A stretch of 31,214 nt of DNA from Acidobacteriota bacterium (lineage in GTDB: Bacteria; Acidobacteriota; Blastocatellia; Pyrinomonadales; Pyrinomonadaceae). Shown piece by piece: positions 1 to 7,669 of the stretch. Where the stretch lies: NCBI GenBank assembly GCA_023415725.1, contig JAEZJR010000247.1:1-31214 (forward strand). The letters are read 5' to 3'. The notes beneath the pieces were generated by a model. That model was not told the origin of the DNA. It did no database searches and saw nothing but the letters and a program-made list of their open reading frames with translations. Position 1 is the first letter of the stretch. Each line of letters starts with the position of its first letter. The position numbers were made by a program, and so were the translations under genes.

Positions 1-43
1 ACGGTCCCAAACCGTGCGCACTACCAGGCTGTGCTACGCCCCG
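1..43 (-). tRNA. tRNA-Pro (anticodon UGG), 5' half, cut by window edge
   Basis: Read on the minus strand from position 43 the sequence folds as a tRNA 5' half: acceptor strand CGGGGCG (43-37), TA, D stem GCAC/GTGC around a loop containing AGCCTGGTA, then an anticodon stem CACGG (16-12), loop TTTGGGA (11-5) and the return strand CCGT (4-1). The loop puts the anticodon TGG at 9-7. The initial C and the UUUGGGA loop match bacterial proline tRNAs. The T arm and the acceptor 3' strand lie beyond position 1. It lies downstream of rdgB on the same strand. Confidence 0.88.
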
Positions 44-86
44 AATTCCACTATGGAATTTACAGGCGAAAAACGTGTTGGTCAAG

Positions 87-683
87 TCAGACCCCGATAA
101 AATCTAGCATTTTTCGAATTATTTCATTCGCCGCCCTTCCGCGGTGGCTGAGCGAGTGCTTTTCCGCATCGCTCAACTCCCCGAACGTGCGCTCGTAACC
201 GTCCGGGATGAAGATCGGATCGTAGCCGAAGCCGTTCGATCCGCGGGGAGCATCGGCGATCTTCCCGCGGCACTCCCCTTCTGCGTACGCCGCGATCGAG
301 CCGTCTGGACGGGCGACCGCGATCACGCATACGAAACGAGCCGATCTATCGTCGGCGTTCGCGAGTGAGTCGAGAATAAGCCTCATCTTTTGTGCGTAGT
401 CCGCGTCGGGTCCACCGAACCGCGCCGAATTCACACCCGGAGCTCCGCCAATAGCGGAAACCTCAAGCCCCGAATCGTCTGCGAGAACCCATTCGCCTGT
501 CTGAAGTGCGTATTCGCGGGCCTTTAGCTCGGCATTCGCACGGAAACTTTCCCCATCCTCGACCGGTTCGTTCAATCCGTCGAATACGTTGAGCCCCGCG
601 AGTTCCAACCCCGTCCCGCCGAGGATCTCTCTATACTCGCGCAGTTTCCCTTTATTCGTGGTAGCTATGAGTAGTCGTGTCAT
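87..683 (-). CDS. rdgB: RdgB/HAM1 non-canonical purine NTP pyrophosphatase
   Basis: House-cleaning enzyme that hydrolyses dITP, ITP and XTP to the monophosphate and pyrophosphate, keeping deaminated purines out of DNA and RNA; cytosolic. The family signatures are all visible: the N-terminal ATTNKGKLRE phosphate-binding segment, LADDSGLEV with the catalytic acidic pair, the GVNSARFGG loop, GFGYDPIF in the centre of the second half and the C-terminal SHRGRA motif. The 198-residue product is the normal family length. Two in-frame ATGs are six bases apart (689 and 683). A CAGG at 693-690 sits directly against the first but six bases before the second, so 683 is preferred. It is the first gene after a divergent intergenic region and is followed on the same strand by the tRNA-Pro gene. 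Confidence 0.95.
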   Translation of the reverse strand: MTRLLIATTNKGKLREYREILGGTGLELAGLNVFDGLNEPVEDGESFRANAELKAREYALQTGEWVLADDSGLEVSAIGGAPGVNSARFGGPDADYAQKMRLILDSLANADDRSARFVCVIAVARPDGSIAAYAEGECRGKIADAPRGSNGFGYDPIFIPDGYERTFGELSDAEKHSLSHRGRAANEIIRKMLDFIGV

Positions 684-762
684 CTTCATCCTGAATAGCC
701 TATATCACAGCCTGCAAATAAGTTAGCGGACCCGACCCGGGGCCTTGATGGAAAGATTTTAA

Positions 763-792
763 TTGCCTTGGAGCAGCGAAAAACGGTATAAA
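763..792 (+). promoter_or_regulatory. Candidate sigma-70-type promoter for the 439-residue protein
   Basis: TTGCCT (763-768) and TATAAA (787-792) are separated by 18 bases, which fits a -35/-10 pair. Transcription would begin near 799, leaving a leader of about 50 bases before the TTG start at 852. It lies in the 162-base gap between divergent rdgB and the plus-strand gene. The assignment rests on consensus match only. Confidence 0.4.
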
Positions 793-851
793 TTTATTGG
801 CGCTTCACTCGCCGCCACTGCACATATTTCCCTCCGAGAGGTTTCCCCGAA

Positions 852-2171
852 TTGGATTCATTCGATACCGAACTACCTAATTACGATTCCGCCGTGATGT
901 TCGCCGCGGACGAGGTCAGCCATGACAGCCATCCTGTCGTCGCGGTGCTGGACGCTGACGAGATCGCGGTCGAGCTTGGGCTGTGGATCGAGGGGCTATC
1001 GTGCTTCCCCCGGGTGTGCCGGGATTCGTTCCACGACCGAGCCGAGGGCGGGTCGCACGATCTGTCAAGGGAATTCCGCATCTCGATGATGGGCCTGCAG
1101 CGCTGCTCTTCGCTCGCACTCAGCCTAAGGAAAGTGATGGATGAAGGCTGCGTTTCGTCCGTGGCAGGCGTTGGCCTCTCTAACCGTGACATCGAGCAAT
1201 TGACCGATGTGATTCGCGGGCTGATCTCACTCAACCGGACGGTATCGAGGATCGCGGCGTTGCGGCCGGGCGAGTGGGCATCGTGGGCGTCGACGCTGGA
1301 GCCTCAGCTTGCAGCAGCTGCCGGTGCGGCTCGATTAAGATCGCTGGCCCGCAATTCCGGTAGAACGGTCATACCCACAGAAATGTCCGCACTATTCGCC
1401 CGGCCCGAACTTTCCTTTTCGGACCGCTCCGATATCGACGAACTGGTCTCACGTGTCGGGAAGGTCCTTCGGTCGCTCGAGATCATCGAGAGAATGCTGA
1501 ACAGCAGGACGCCGCTTAAACCTGCGCTTCTGATCTTCGCGGCGATCCACGAGCAGACGCAAGAGCTTCTGAATTTCATCAACAACCGTCTCAGCCGTTT
1601 CCCGGACGAGAACGCGGCCCTTTTCAATTCACTCGACAGCTCCTCTTATGGAGCAACGCTCGAGCTAAAGAAGGTGTTTCACCAGGAACTCCGCGGCATC
1701 GTTCAGTTGGTCCCGCCGCCTTCGGTCCAGGCACGGGTGGAGGCTGCGCACGCGCTGCTGCTCGATACATTCCAGCAGATGCTCGTCGAGATCGCGAGGG
1801 TGGTCGAGCCGAGTTCCACGCCGTTCGATTTCTTTCCGCGGTTCGAGATGAAACGGGAGCAGTCGATGGAGCTCAGGACGCAGCTCTGGGAGGTCTTCAG
1901 CAAGGCCCAGTCGTCAGAATCGAACCCGAGCCGCGAAAACGTCTCCGAGCTCAGAAACACGCTTGCGTCGTTCGCATCCGAAACGCACGGTTACCTGTAT
2001 TACAAAGACCAGGAAACGATCGAGCGGTTCAGCGAAGAGATCTACGCCGCCCGAGAGAAGAAGGACCTCGTCCCGGTCCTTCACCGGTTCGGCGCTTATC
2101 TTGAGACCTTGTTCGGGCAGGTATCGATGCGCGCGGTGCTCGCAGGGGAGCCATTCGAGCAGCCGAATTGA
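852..2171 (+). CDS. Unrecognised conserved-type helical protein, 439 aa
   Basis: I do not recognise a family. The product is soluble: there is no signal peptide, no hydrophobic segment long enough to span a membrane and no nucleotide-binding loop. The sequence looks almost wholly alpha-helical, with amphipathic heptad-like stretches in the middle (around SDIDELVSRVGKVLRSLEII) and long charged helices in the C-terminal third. Cysteines are few and scattered, so a metal cluster is unlikely. The start is taken as TTG at 852 because GAGAGG at about 836-841 is a plausible ribosome site about ten bases upstream; GTG at 894 and ATG at 897 are in-frame alternatives that would remove 14 or 15 residues. 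The stop codon abuts the stop of the convergent permease gene with no spacer. Codon use resembles its neighbours, so it is probably a real native gene of unknown role. Confidence 0.8.
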   Translation: MDSFDTELPNYDSAVMFAADEVSHDSHPVVAVLDADEIAVELGLWIEGLSCFPRVCRDSFHDRAEGGSHDLSREFRISMMGLQRCSSLALSLRKVMDEGCVSSVAGVGLSNRDIEQLTDVIRGLISLNRTVSRIAALRPGEWASWASTLEPQLAAAAGAARLRSLARNSGRTVIPTEMSALFARPELSFSDRSDIDELVSRVGKVLRSLEIIERMLNSRTPLKPALLIFAAIHEQTQELLNFINNRLSRFPDENAALFNSLDSSSYGATLELKKVFHQELRGIVQLVPPPSVQARVEAAHALLLDTFQQMLVEIARVVEPSSTPFDFFPRFEMKREQSMELRTQLWEVFSKAQSSESNPSRENVSELRNTLASFASETHGYLYYKDQETIERFSEEIYAAREKKDLVPVLHRFGAYLETLFGQVSMRAVLAGEPFEQPN

Positions 2172-4694
2172 TCATTGCGATCGCAGAGTTTGAAGCGGCT
2201 TGCGGAACAGGACGTCGAAGCTCGCAGCCGTGCCGACGATCATGACGATCGCGGCGGTCGCCGCGATCCCGGCGATAGTCCGCATTGGGTCGAATTCCCA
2301 ACCGATATCCATCACGTAAACCGCCACCGCCCAGGAAAGCAGGACCGCAAAGCCCGCCCCGACCAAACCGGATAAAAGCCCAAGCAATCCGTATTCGGCG
2401 AACAGGATCGTCGCGAGTGTCGGCCGCCGTGCCCCGAGCGTTTTGAGGATCGCGTTCTCATAAATGCGCTGCGATTTGGTCAGCGCGATCGAGCCGATGA
2501 GGATCAGTATCCCGCTGACGACGACGAACCCGCCGACGAACGATATTGCGAGCACGAAGTTGTTGATGAGCCGTTGGACGGTGGAGACGATATCGGCCAC
2601 GTCGAAGATCTGGACGTTCGGGAACGCGGCCAGCACGTCGCGCTGTAGTCGCTGGCGTTCTGTCGGCGGAATGCGGCTGAGCACCGTTGCTGCGTAACTC
2701 TGCGGGGCGGCCTCGAGCACTCCCGGGCGGAAGACGAAAACGAATGCGGTGCGGGTGTTCCGCAGGTCGATCCTGCGGATGTTTGCGACTTGCGCGGTGA
2801 TCTTACGGCCGGAGATATCGTAGGTGATCGAATCGCCGACGCTCAGGTTGAGACGCTGAGCCATGCCTTCCTCGACGGAAACCTGCGGGATGTCACCGGG
2901 TGTTTGGTTCCACCATTCGCCCGCAACGAGCGATTCGTTCTCGTCCAGATTCGGGCGGTAGGTGACGGCAAATTCGCGACCGATCTGTCCTTGCTGCTGT
3001 CGCACCTCGCGCTGCTGGAAGTTGATGGGCTCGCCGTTGACGAACGCGATTCGTGCACGCACCGTCGGCGTGGCTTCGGCTTGTTCTCCCGTGCGCTCTT
3101 TGATCATTCGCACAAGTTGATCGATCTGGGTCTTCCCGACGTCGACAAAGAAGAGACTCGGGAGTCGCTGGTTGCGGGTGAAGTCGAACTCTCGTACGAG
3201 GTTCGTCTGTAGAGACTGAACAGTGAGGACGACGAACGCACCCAAACCGACGGCCAGCAGCACGATCCGCGTCTGGTTGCCGGGACGGTAAAGCGAATTG
3301 ATCGCCTGCGAAATGGCGAACGGCCCGAGCGAACGGAGCCGCCTCAGTATTGCTGTCAGCAAGACCGCGGATAGGTAAAGCACCAGCGATGTCACCGCCA
3401 ACCCGCCAAGAAAGAACGCTCCGACGCGGAGGGAACCTGCCTGCCAGACCGACACCGCGAGCAGACCGGCGAGCGATGCCGCTCCGATGAGCCACTTAGC
3501 CCAATCTAGACGCAGGCTCGTGTTGCTCTCGTCTCGGAGGAGCAGCCGCGGCTTTATATTGCGTATCTGCAGCAATGGAAGAGCCGAGAAGAGCACGGAG
3601 ATAAGCACACCGAGAAAAACACCCTGCACCGCCGTCGATGCGGAAACTGCGTACGACATATTCGCCGGCAAGTCGGCGGCCAATTGCGAGCGGACCAGCA
3701 ATAGGCCAAGATGCGCGAGTACGATCCCGAATCCGCTCCCGACAAGCCCGAGTACGAGGATCTGAAGCAGGTAAACCGTGATCACCCGCGTCCCGCTCGC
3801 CCCGAGGCATTTCAAAACGGCCACTGTTTTACGCTTCTGCTCGACGAAGGCCCTCGCGACGTTCCACACGCCGACGCCGCCGAGCACGAGAATGAGCAGC
3901 CCGGTGAGCGCCAGGTAGTTTTCCGTCCGTGTAAATTGCTCGCCGAGGTTCTCCTGCGTTTCGCGGTAGCTCTGAACCTGTATGGTCGTTCCCGCGAGGG
4001 CCTCGCGGAGCTGGGTAACGAGCTGCGTTGGGTTATCGGATGTGCGGTATAGAATACGGCGTCGGACACGGCTGGAATTCCGAGTGATGCCGGCATCGTC
4101 GAAAGCTCGTTTCTCGACGAACACCCTCGCACCGAGCCGGAAGCCGCTCGATCCACCGGGCTCCTGGTCGAACGAGGCCCGAATTTCAAATTCGCCCTCG
4201 CCGATCCTGATCTTGTCGCCGATCTGCACGCCGAGGTCTTCCAAGAGGATCCGGGCGACTACGGCTCCGTTGTTCTGCAGCAATGCGTGGTCGAAGGGCT
4301 GGCCACCGTCCAAATTGAATTCCCCAACAAGCGGGAACGGCGGTTCGACTCCTTTCAACTCGACGAATCGCACTTTCTCGTTCTCTGGGTCGACCGGACG
4401 CGCCATGGCCGCCGTGGTGATCGCCTCGTTTCGAGCTTCCACGATGTTCGAGGCGGTGATCACCGACTCGATCTTCTCTATGTCGGTTGGCGAGAAATCG
4501 TTCGTGGAACTGACCTCGATGTCGGCGGTCATCAAAGCCCTTGCGTCGGTGCCGACCGCTCGGGTCAGGTTTTGGATCAGCGACCTCAGCGCGACGATCG
4601 ACCCCACCCCCAATGCGATGCAAAGGAAGAAGAACAGAAGCCGCCGCCACGACGACCTAATTTCCCTTGCTGTCAGGCTGAATACGAATCTCAT
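2172..4694 (-). CDS. ABC transporter permease, FtsX/MacB-like, YbbP type (840 aa)
   Basis: Inner-membrane subunit of an ABC exporter-type complex whose substrate is unknown. The N terminus begins with a cytoplasmic stretch and a membrane segment at about residues 18-40 (LLFFFLCIALGVGSIVAL), followed by a roughly 220-residue periplasmic MacB-core-like domain. FtsX-type blocks follow: a three-helix block at about 265-390 (LTGLLILVLGGVGVWN, LLQILVLGLVGSGFGIVLA), two helices near 405-455, a second periplasmic domain and a final three-helix block at the C terminus. This duplicated layout and the 840-residue length match E. coli YbbP (about 800 residues). Its start overlaps the end of the ATPase gene by four bases (ATGA, 4691-4694), which implies translational coupling and a 1:1 complex. 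The family is linked to lipid, lipoprotein or peptide handling at the envelope, but no substrate can be read here. Confidence 0.92.
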   Translation of the reverse strand: MRFVFSLTAREIRSSWRRLLFFFLCIALGVGSIVALRSLIQNLTRAVGTDARALMTADIEVSSTNDFSPTDIEKIESVITASNIVEARNEAITTAAMARPVDPENEKVRFVELKGVEPPFPLVGEFNLDGGQPFDHALLQNNGAVVARILLEDLGVQIGDKIRIGEGEFEIRASFDQEPGGSSGFRLGARVFVEKRAFDDAGITRNSSRVRRRILYRTSDNPTQLVTQLREALAGTTIQVQSYRETQENLGEQFTRTENYLALTGLLILVLGGVGVWNVARAFVEQKRKTVAVLKCLGASGTRVITVYLLQILVLGLVGSGFGIVLAHLGLLLVRSQLAADLPANMSYAVSASTAVQGVFLGVLISVLFSALPLLQIRNIKPRLLLRDESNTSLRLDWAKWLIGAASLAGLLAVSVWQAGSLRVGAFFLGGLAVTSLVLYLSAVLLTAILRRLRSLGPFAISQAINSLYRPGNQTRIVLLAVGLGAFVVLTVQSLQTNLVREFDFTRNQRLPSLFFVDVGKTQIDQLVRMIKERTGEQAEATPTVRARIAFVNGEPINFQQREVRQQQGQIGREFAVTYRPNLDENESLVAGEWWNQTPGDIPQVSVEEGMAQRLNLSVGDSITYDISGRKITAQVANIRRIDLRNTRTAFVFVFRPGVLEAAPQSYAATVLSRIPPTERQRLQRDVLAAFPNVQIFDVADIVSTVQRLINNFVLAISFVGGFVVVSGILILIGSIALTKSQRIYENAILKTLGARRPTLATILFAEYGLLGLLSGLVGAGFAVLLSWAVAVYVMDIGWEFDPMRTIAGIAATAAIVMIVGTAASFDVLFRKPLQTLRSQ

Positions 4695-5368
4695 GCGTTG
4701 TCGCTGTCGCTGATGACGCGGCCGTCCTTGAGCACTATCTGCCGCTGGGCCTTGCCTGCGAGATGGGCGTCGTGGGTGACCATCACTAGCGTCACCTTAC
4801 GGTCGGTGTGGAGCTGCTCCATCAGGTTGAAGATGTGATCACCATTTCGCGAGTCGAGATTTCCGGTCGGCTCGTCCGCGAGAAGGATCTTCGGCTCGTT
4901 GGCGAAGGCCCGGGCGATCGCGACGCGTTGCTGTTCGCCGCCGGAAAGTTCGCTCGGGTAATGGTGCCCGCGATCGGTGAGCCCGACCTTTTCGAGCAAC
5001 TCCGAGGCTCGGGAACGGGCGCCTGCCGCTCCTACTATCTCCATCGGGATCAGCACATTTTCATAAGCCGTAAGGCTCGGGATGAGGTGGAATGATTGGA
5101 AGATGAAACCGATCTTCTCGCTGCGGATACGTGCAAGGCCGTCCTCGCCCATCGAAGTTATCTCTTCGCCGTCCACGGTGATGCTCCCGGAAGATGGCGA
5201 ATCAAGCCCGGCGATCAGGCCCAGAAGCGTGGACTTTCCGCTCCCGGAGGCCCCGGTGAGAGCGACGAATTGTCCGCCGGGGATACGCACTGAAACGTCG
5301 TCGAGGATGGTCAGGTCTTCGGCGCCTGAGCGCACGGTCTTTGTTATGTTTCGGAGTTCGATCATCAA
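4691..5368 (-). CDS. ybbA: ABC transporter ATP-binding protein, YbbA/LolD type
   Basis: Cytoplasmic ATPase that powers the downstream permease. All ABC motifs are intact: Walker A GASGSGKST near residues 39-47, Q-loop in FIFQSFHLIP, signature LSGGEQQR, Walker B ILLADEPTG with its catalytic glutamate, and switch histidine in VMVTHDAH. The FHLIPSLTAYENV segment after the Q-loop is typical of the MacB/LolD/YbbA branch that pairs with FtsX-like permeases. The 225-residue length is normal. ATG at 5368 is used; ATG at 5365 is equally possible. The gene is divergent from the TesA-like hydrolase across a 166-base gap, reproducing the tesA-ybbA-ybbP neighbourhood of Enterobacteria. Confidence 0.95.
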   Translation of the reverse strand: MMIELRNITKTVRSGAEDLTILDDVSVRIPGGQFVALTGASGSGKSTLLGLIAGLDSPSSGSITVDGEEITSMGEDGLARIRSEKIGFIFQSFHLIPSLTAYENVLIPMEIVGAAGARSRASELLEKVGLTDRGHHYPSELSGGEQQRVAIARAFANEPKILLADEPTGNLDSRNGDHIFNLMEQLHTDRKVTLVMVTHDAHLAGKAQRQIVLKDGRVISDSDNA

Positions 5369-5534
5369 AATGGGCCGGCCGTGGTTAAATCGTACCTTGC
5401 GGTGATGTACGCCAACAAGTTCGCGCGGTTCGACGGAAAGCGTCGGGTCGGTTGTATCTGCCTCCCAACTTGAACCGCCGCGGCCTCATCAAAGAAAGAG
5501 CGATCAAATTAGTTTCGAACGCCTTAATTCAACT

Positions 5535-6227
5535 ATGTTTCGAAGAAAAGAACACTGGGTTTTCACGCTCGCGATGCTGTTATTCGGCGGTATTGCCGCC
5601 TGTTCGACTGACCGTCCCGCGACCGGGGCGTCGAATCCGAAACCGCTTGTTACGCCGAATATAAAGACCAATAGCCCAAAGATCGTGGCCCTCGGCGACA
5701 GCCTGACCGCAGGCTTCGGCTTGACGGAGAACGAATCGTATCCCTACCTGCTTCAGCAGCGATTGAAGGCGGACGGGTACGATTACGAAGTGGTGAACGC
5801 GGGCGTTTCGGGGGATACGAGCCTGGGCGGGCTCGAACGAGCCGATTGGGTGCTTGGGCAGGAAAACGTCGAGATCTTGATCCTGGAACTCGGCGCCAAT
5901 GACCTTCTGAGAGGTATGCCCGTGGACCGGATGAAGGAGAATCTGTCGAAGATCATTCAAAAGGCCAAAGCGAAAAATATTAAAGTTCTGCTGTGCGGCA
6001 TGCTTGCTCCGCCGACGATGGGGGCGGAGTATCAGAGGCAGTACATGAATGCCTTCCCGGACCTTGCTACGGAACACCGTGTGGCATTCGTTCCGTTTTT
6101 ATTAGAGGGAGTGGCCCTGAAACGCGAACTAAACCAAGCTGACGGTATCCACCCGAACGCGGCGGGGACAAAGATAATGACGGAGAATATCTACAAGGCC
6201 CTGAAGCCGACGCTGACGCAACATTAG
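5535..6227 (+). CDS. tesA: TesA-like SGNH/GDSL esterase, predicted lipoprotein
   Basis: Envelope esterase/lysophospholipase-type hydrolase of the SGNH superfamily. Block I is VALGDSLTAGFG with nucleophile Ser56, block II supplies Gly in NAGVSGDTS, block III Asn in LGANDLL, and block V Asp and His in DGIHPNAAG. The first 23 residues form a positively charged start, a hydrophobic stretch (FTLAMLLFGGIA) and an IAAC lipobox, so Cys23 should be lipidated after signal peptidase II cleavage. A flexible Pro/Thr/Asn-rich linker to about residue 47 separates the anchor from the catalytic domain. E. coli TesA has an ordinary signal peptide, so the lipid anchor is a difference. No strong ribosome site precedes the ATG. 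The gene is divergent from the YbbA/YbbP-like transporter, which hints at a shared envelope-lipid role; the substrate is not known. Confidence 0.92.
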   Translation: MFRRKEHWVFTLAMLLFGGIAACSTDRPATGASNPKPLVTPNIKTNSPKIVALGDSLTAGFGLTENESYPYLLQQRLKADGYDYEVVNAGVSGDTSLGGLERADWVLGQENVEILILELGANDLLRGMPVDRMKENLSKIIQKAKAKNIKVLLCGMLAPPTMGAEYQRQYMNAFPDLATEHRVAFVPFLLEGVALKRELNQADGIHPNAAGTKIMTENIYKALKPTLTQH

Positions 6228-6313
6228 GAGAAATAACAGTTTCCGAAGCAGACCTATTTCCGAGCAGATCTCTCGATCACAGTCTAACCCAATTTCAACG
6301 TATTATTACGTCG

Positions 6314-7012
6314 CTAAACGCGATCATCTTGGCCATCAAGTTCGACCAAGCCTTTGTTGATGGCATAAATTATCAAATTCAAGCGGTCGTCGACGCCAAG
6401 CTTTCCGTAAATAGAGCTTAGGTGGTGCCGAACCGTGGCTTCGCTGATAGCTAAACGGTCAGCAATGACCTTGCTCTTTAGGCCTTTTCCGATCATCGAG
6501 ATCACCTCGATCTCGCGCGGGGTGAGAGAGTCATTGGCAAGGCCGATTTTTCGAGTCGGTTGTTTTGTAATCCCACCGTTTTCCAGGAGATTTGTGAGCA
6601 GCTGCTGATTCAACCATATCTCACCCTCATGGGCCTTTTTGATCGCTTCCAATAACAAATTTGCTCCCTGCGTAGCCCGCACGATTCCTACCGCGCCAGA
6701 CTTGAGCACCTGCATAGAACAACCTAGATCGTCGCCGTCAATGATCGCAACGATCTTTGCTTTCGGAACTTTGTCGTGGAGGTCGCCGACCACTTCGGCC
6801 GAGTCCCCCGACTCCAGGTAGATGACCACTACATCCGCTTCTGTCACCGAGGCCGCTTTCAGCCAATCGGACTGGAAGCCCGTCGTGCCGGTCAGTTCCA
6901 ATTGGGGATTTTTTTCAATAAAAAAGCCCAAACATTCGCGCACGAGCTGCGGGTTCGCAATGACCCAAATTTTAATGCGGCCAAGCTGGTTCTTTGTGGG
7001 GGGCCTGCTCAT
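6314..7012 (-). CDS. LuxR/NarL-family regulator with degenerate receiver domain
   Basis: DNA-binding transcription factor of 232 residues. Residues about 12-130 look like a response-regulator receiver fold, and about 162-222 are a clear LuxR/GerE helix-turn-helix (LTPREIEVISMIGKG, then ATVRHHLSSIYGKLGV). The phosphorylation machinery seems lost: the usual acidic pocket after beta-1 reads ANPQ, the beta-3 position that should hold the phospho-acceptor Asp is Tyr65 (VVVIYLES), and the conserved Lys near beta-5 is replaced in GIVRAT. It is therefore probably controlled by something other than phosphorylation, or is constitutively active. It points away from a second LuxR-type regulator across a 657-base gap and converges on the hydrolase gene. 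No histidine kinase gene is nearby. Confidence 0.9.
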   Translation of the reverse strand: MSRPPTKNQLGRIKIWVIANPQLVRECLGFFIEKNPQLELTGTTGFQSDWLKAASVTEADVVVIYLESGDSAEVVGDLHDKVPKAKIVAIIDGDDLGCSMQVLKSGAVGIVRATQGANLLLEAIKKAHEGEIWLNQQLLTNLLENGGITKQPTRKIGLANDSLTPREIEVISMIGKGLKSKVIADRLAISEATVRHHLSSIYGKLGVDDRLNLIIYAINKGLVELDGQDDRV

Positions 7013-7315
7013 ACAAAACTCCTGTTCACGGCCTACACCGGCGACCTGCTAAGTTGTCTTTGCGAACCTTGTATCGGGTCCAGGGTGAATTTTGATTTCG
7101 GATTCTACAATGTATTTATCGATCCCACAATACTTTTCTGCCGAAAGATCCTGGATTTTTTGTGTAGCGGCTCCGATTCCCGCACCCACAACTCTGGGCT
7201 TCAGTTGAAACCGATGCAACACGTACCGTCATTGTTTTGGGCTTGATATAGTTGCAACCCTTTAATTTACAGTGAGTTGTACTGAATTATGCTCCTGCCC
7301 TTTTACCCCACGCAA

Positions 7316-7343
7316 CATACCTTGAGATCACGGGTCATACCTT
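7316..7343. repeat. Direct repeat CATACCTT, two copies 20 bp apart
   Basis: CATACCTT occurs at 7316-7323 and again at 7336-7343. The start-to-start distance is exactly 20 bases, about two helical turns, which would place two bound protein subunits on the same DNA face. Its location between two LuxR-type regulator genes makes an operator plausible, but two eight-base copies can also arise by chance. Confidence 0.35.
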
Positions 7344-7370
7344 CTTGCCTCCTGGTCGGCCGGAGATCAC
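7324..7370. repeat. Direct repeat GAGATCAC, two copies 39 bp apart
   Basis: GAGATCAC occurs at 7324-7331, directly after the first CATACCTT copy, and again at 7363-7370. Together with the other repeat it forms a 55-base cluster of repeated octamers in the regulator gap. A regulatory role is only suggested by location. Confidence 0.3.
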
Positions 7371-7669
7371 TCAGGCGTAATTCCTGGCGTCAGTTACTCA
7401 TTTCGATAAAGGTGGGCAATTTGTTGGGCTTCGAAAATAGGACAAATGTGTAGTAAGGAATAGCGGTTCTTTCGATGCGTAAGTGCCTTACGGTGCTGTA
7501 TTCTTTCCGGCGTTCACCTACAAAATGTGCTTTATCGAGTGATGAGCCGTTGTTCGAGCAGGAGGGGTTTTTCTCGTTCGAATCAGGATATGTATTCGGC
7601 ATTGTTTTCTCGGCCGACTATCTCTATCGAAATCGGCAGGACCGAGTAGTTTTCGGGACGGCACAGATC

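Larger units (their letters stand above)
7013..7669. other. 657-base non-coding gap between divergent LuxR-type regulators
   Basis: I see no convincing gene here. An in-frame extension of the right-hand regulator reaches back to 7475, but its 65 residues resemble no receiver N terminus. The gap must contain promoters for both regulators. A loose TTGATA at 7243-7248 is the best -35-like match, but no good -10 box follows at the right distance. Short direct repeats at 7316-7370 are listed separately. The length is unusual compared with the other gaps of under 200 bases and leaves room for operators, a long leader or a small RNA, none of which I can demonstrate. Confidence 0.6.

Noticed and set aside
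2893..3495. 200-codon minus-strand open frame inside the permease gene
   Set aside because: It is on the same strand as the permease in another frame, is Arg/Ala-rich and shows no domain; it is a shadow of the high-GC permease coding sequence.
3982..4713. 243-codon plus-strand open frame opposite the permease start
   Set aside because: Ser/Arg/Pro-rich translation without motifs; it is antisense to the well-supported permease and ATPase junction.
6298..6311. ACGTA-TTAT-TACGT dyad downstream of the left regulator as a terminator
   Set aside because: Five AT-rich base pairs and no T-run on either strand; too weak to call.
7475..7669. N-terminal extension of the right-hand response regulator
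   Set aside because: The receiver fold starts right after ATG 7670, and the 65 extra residues resemble nothing in the family.
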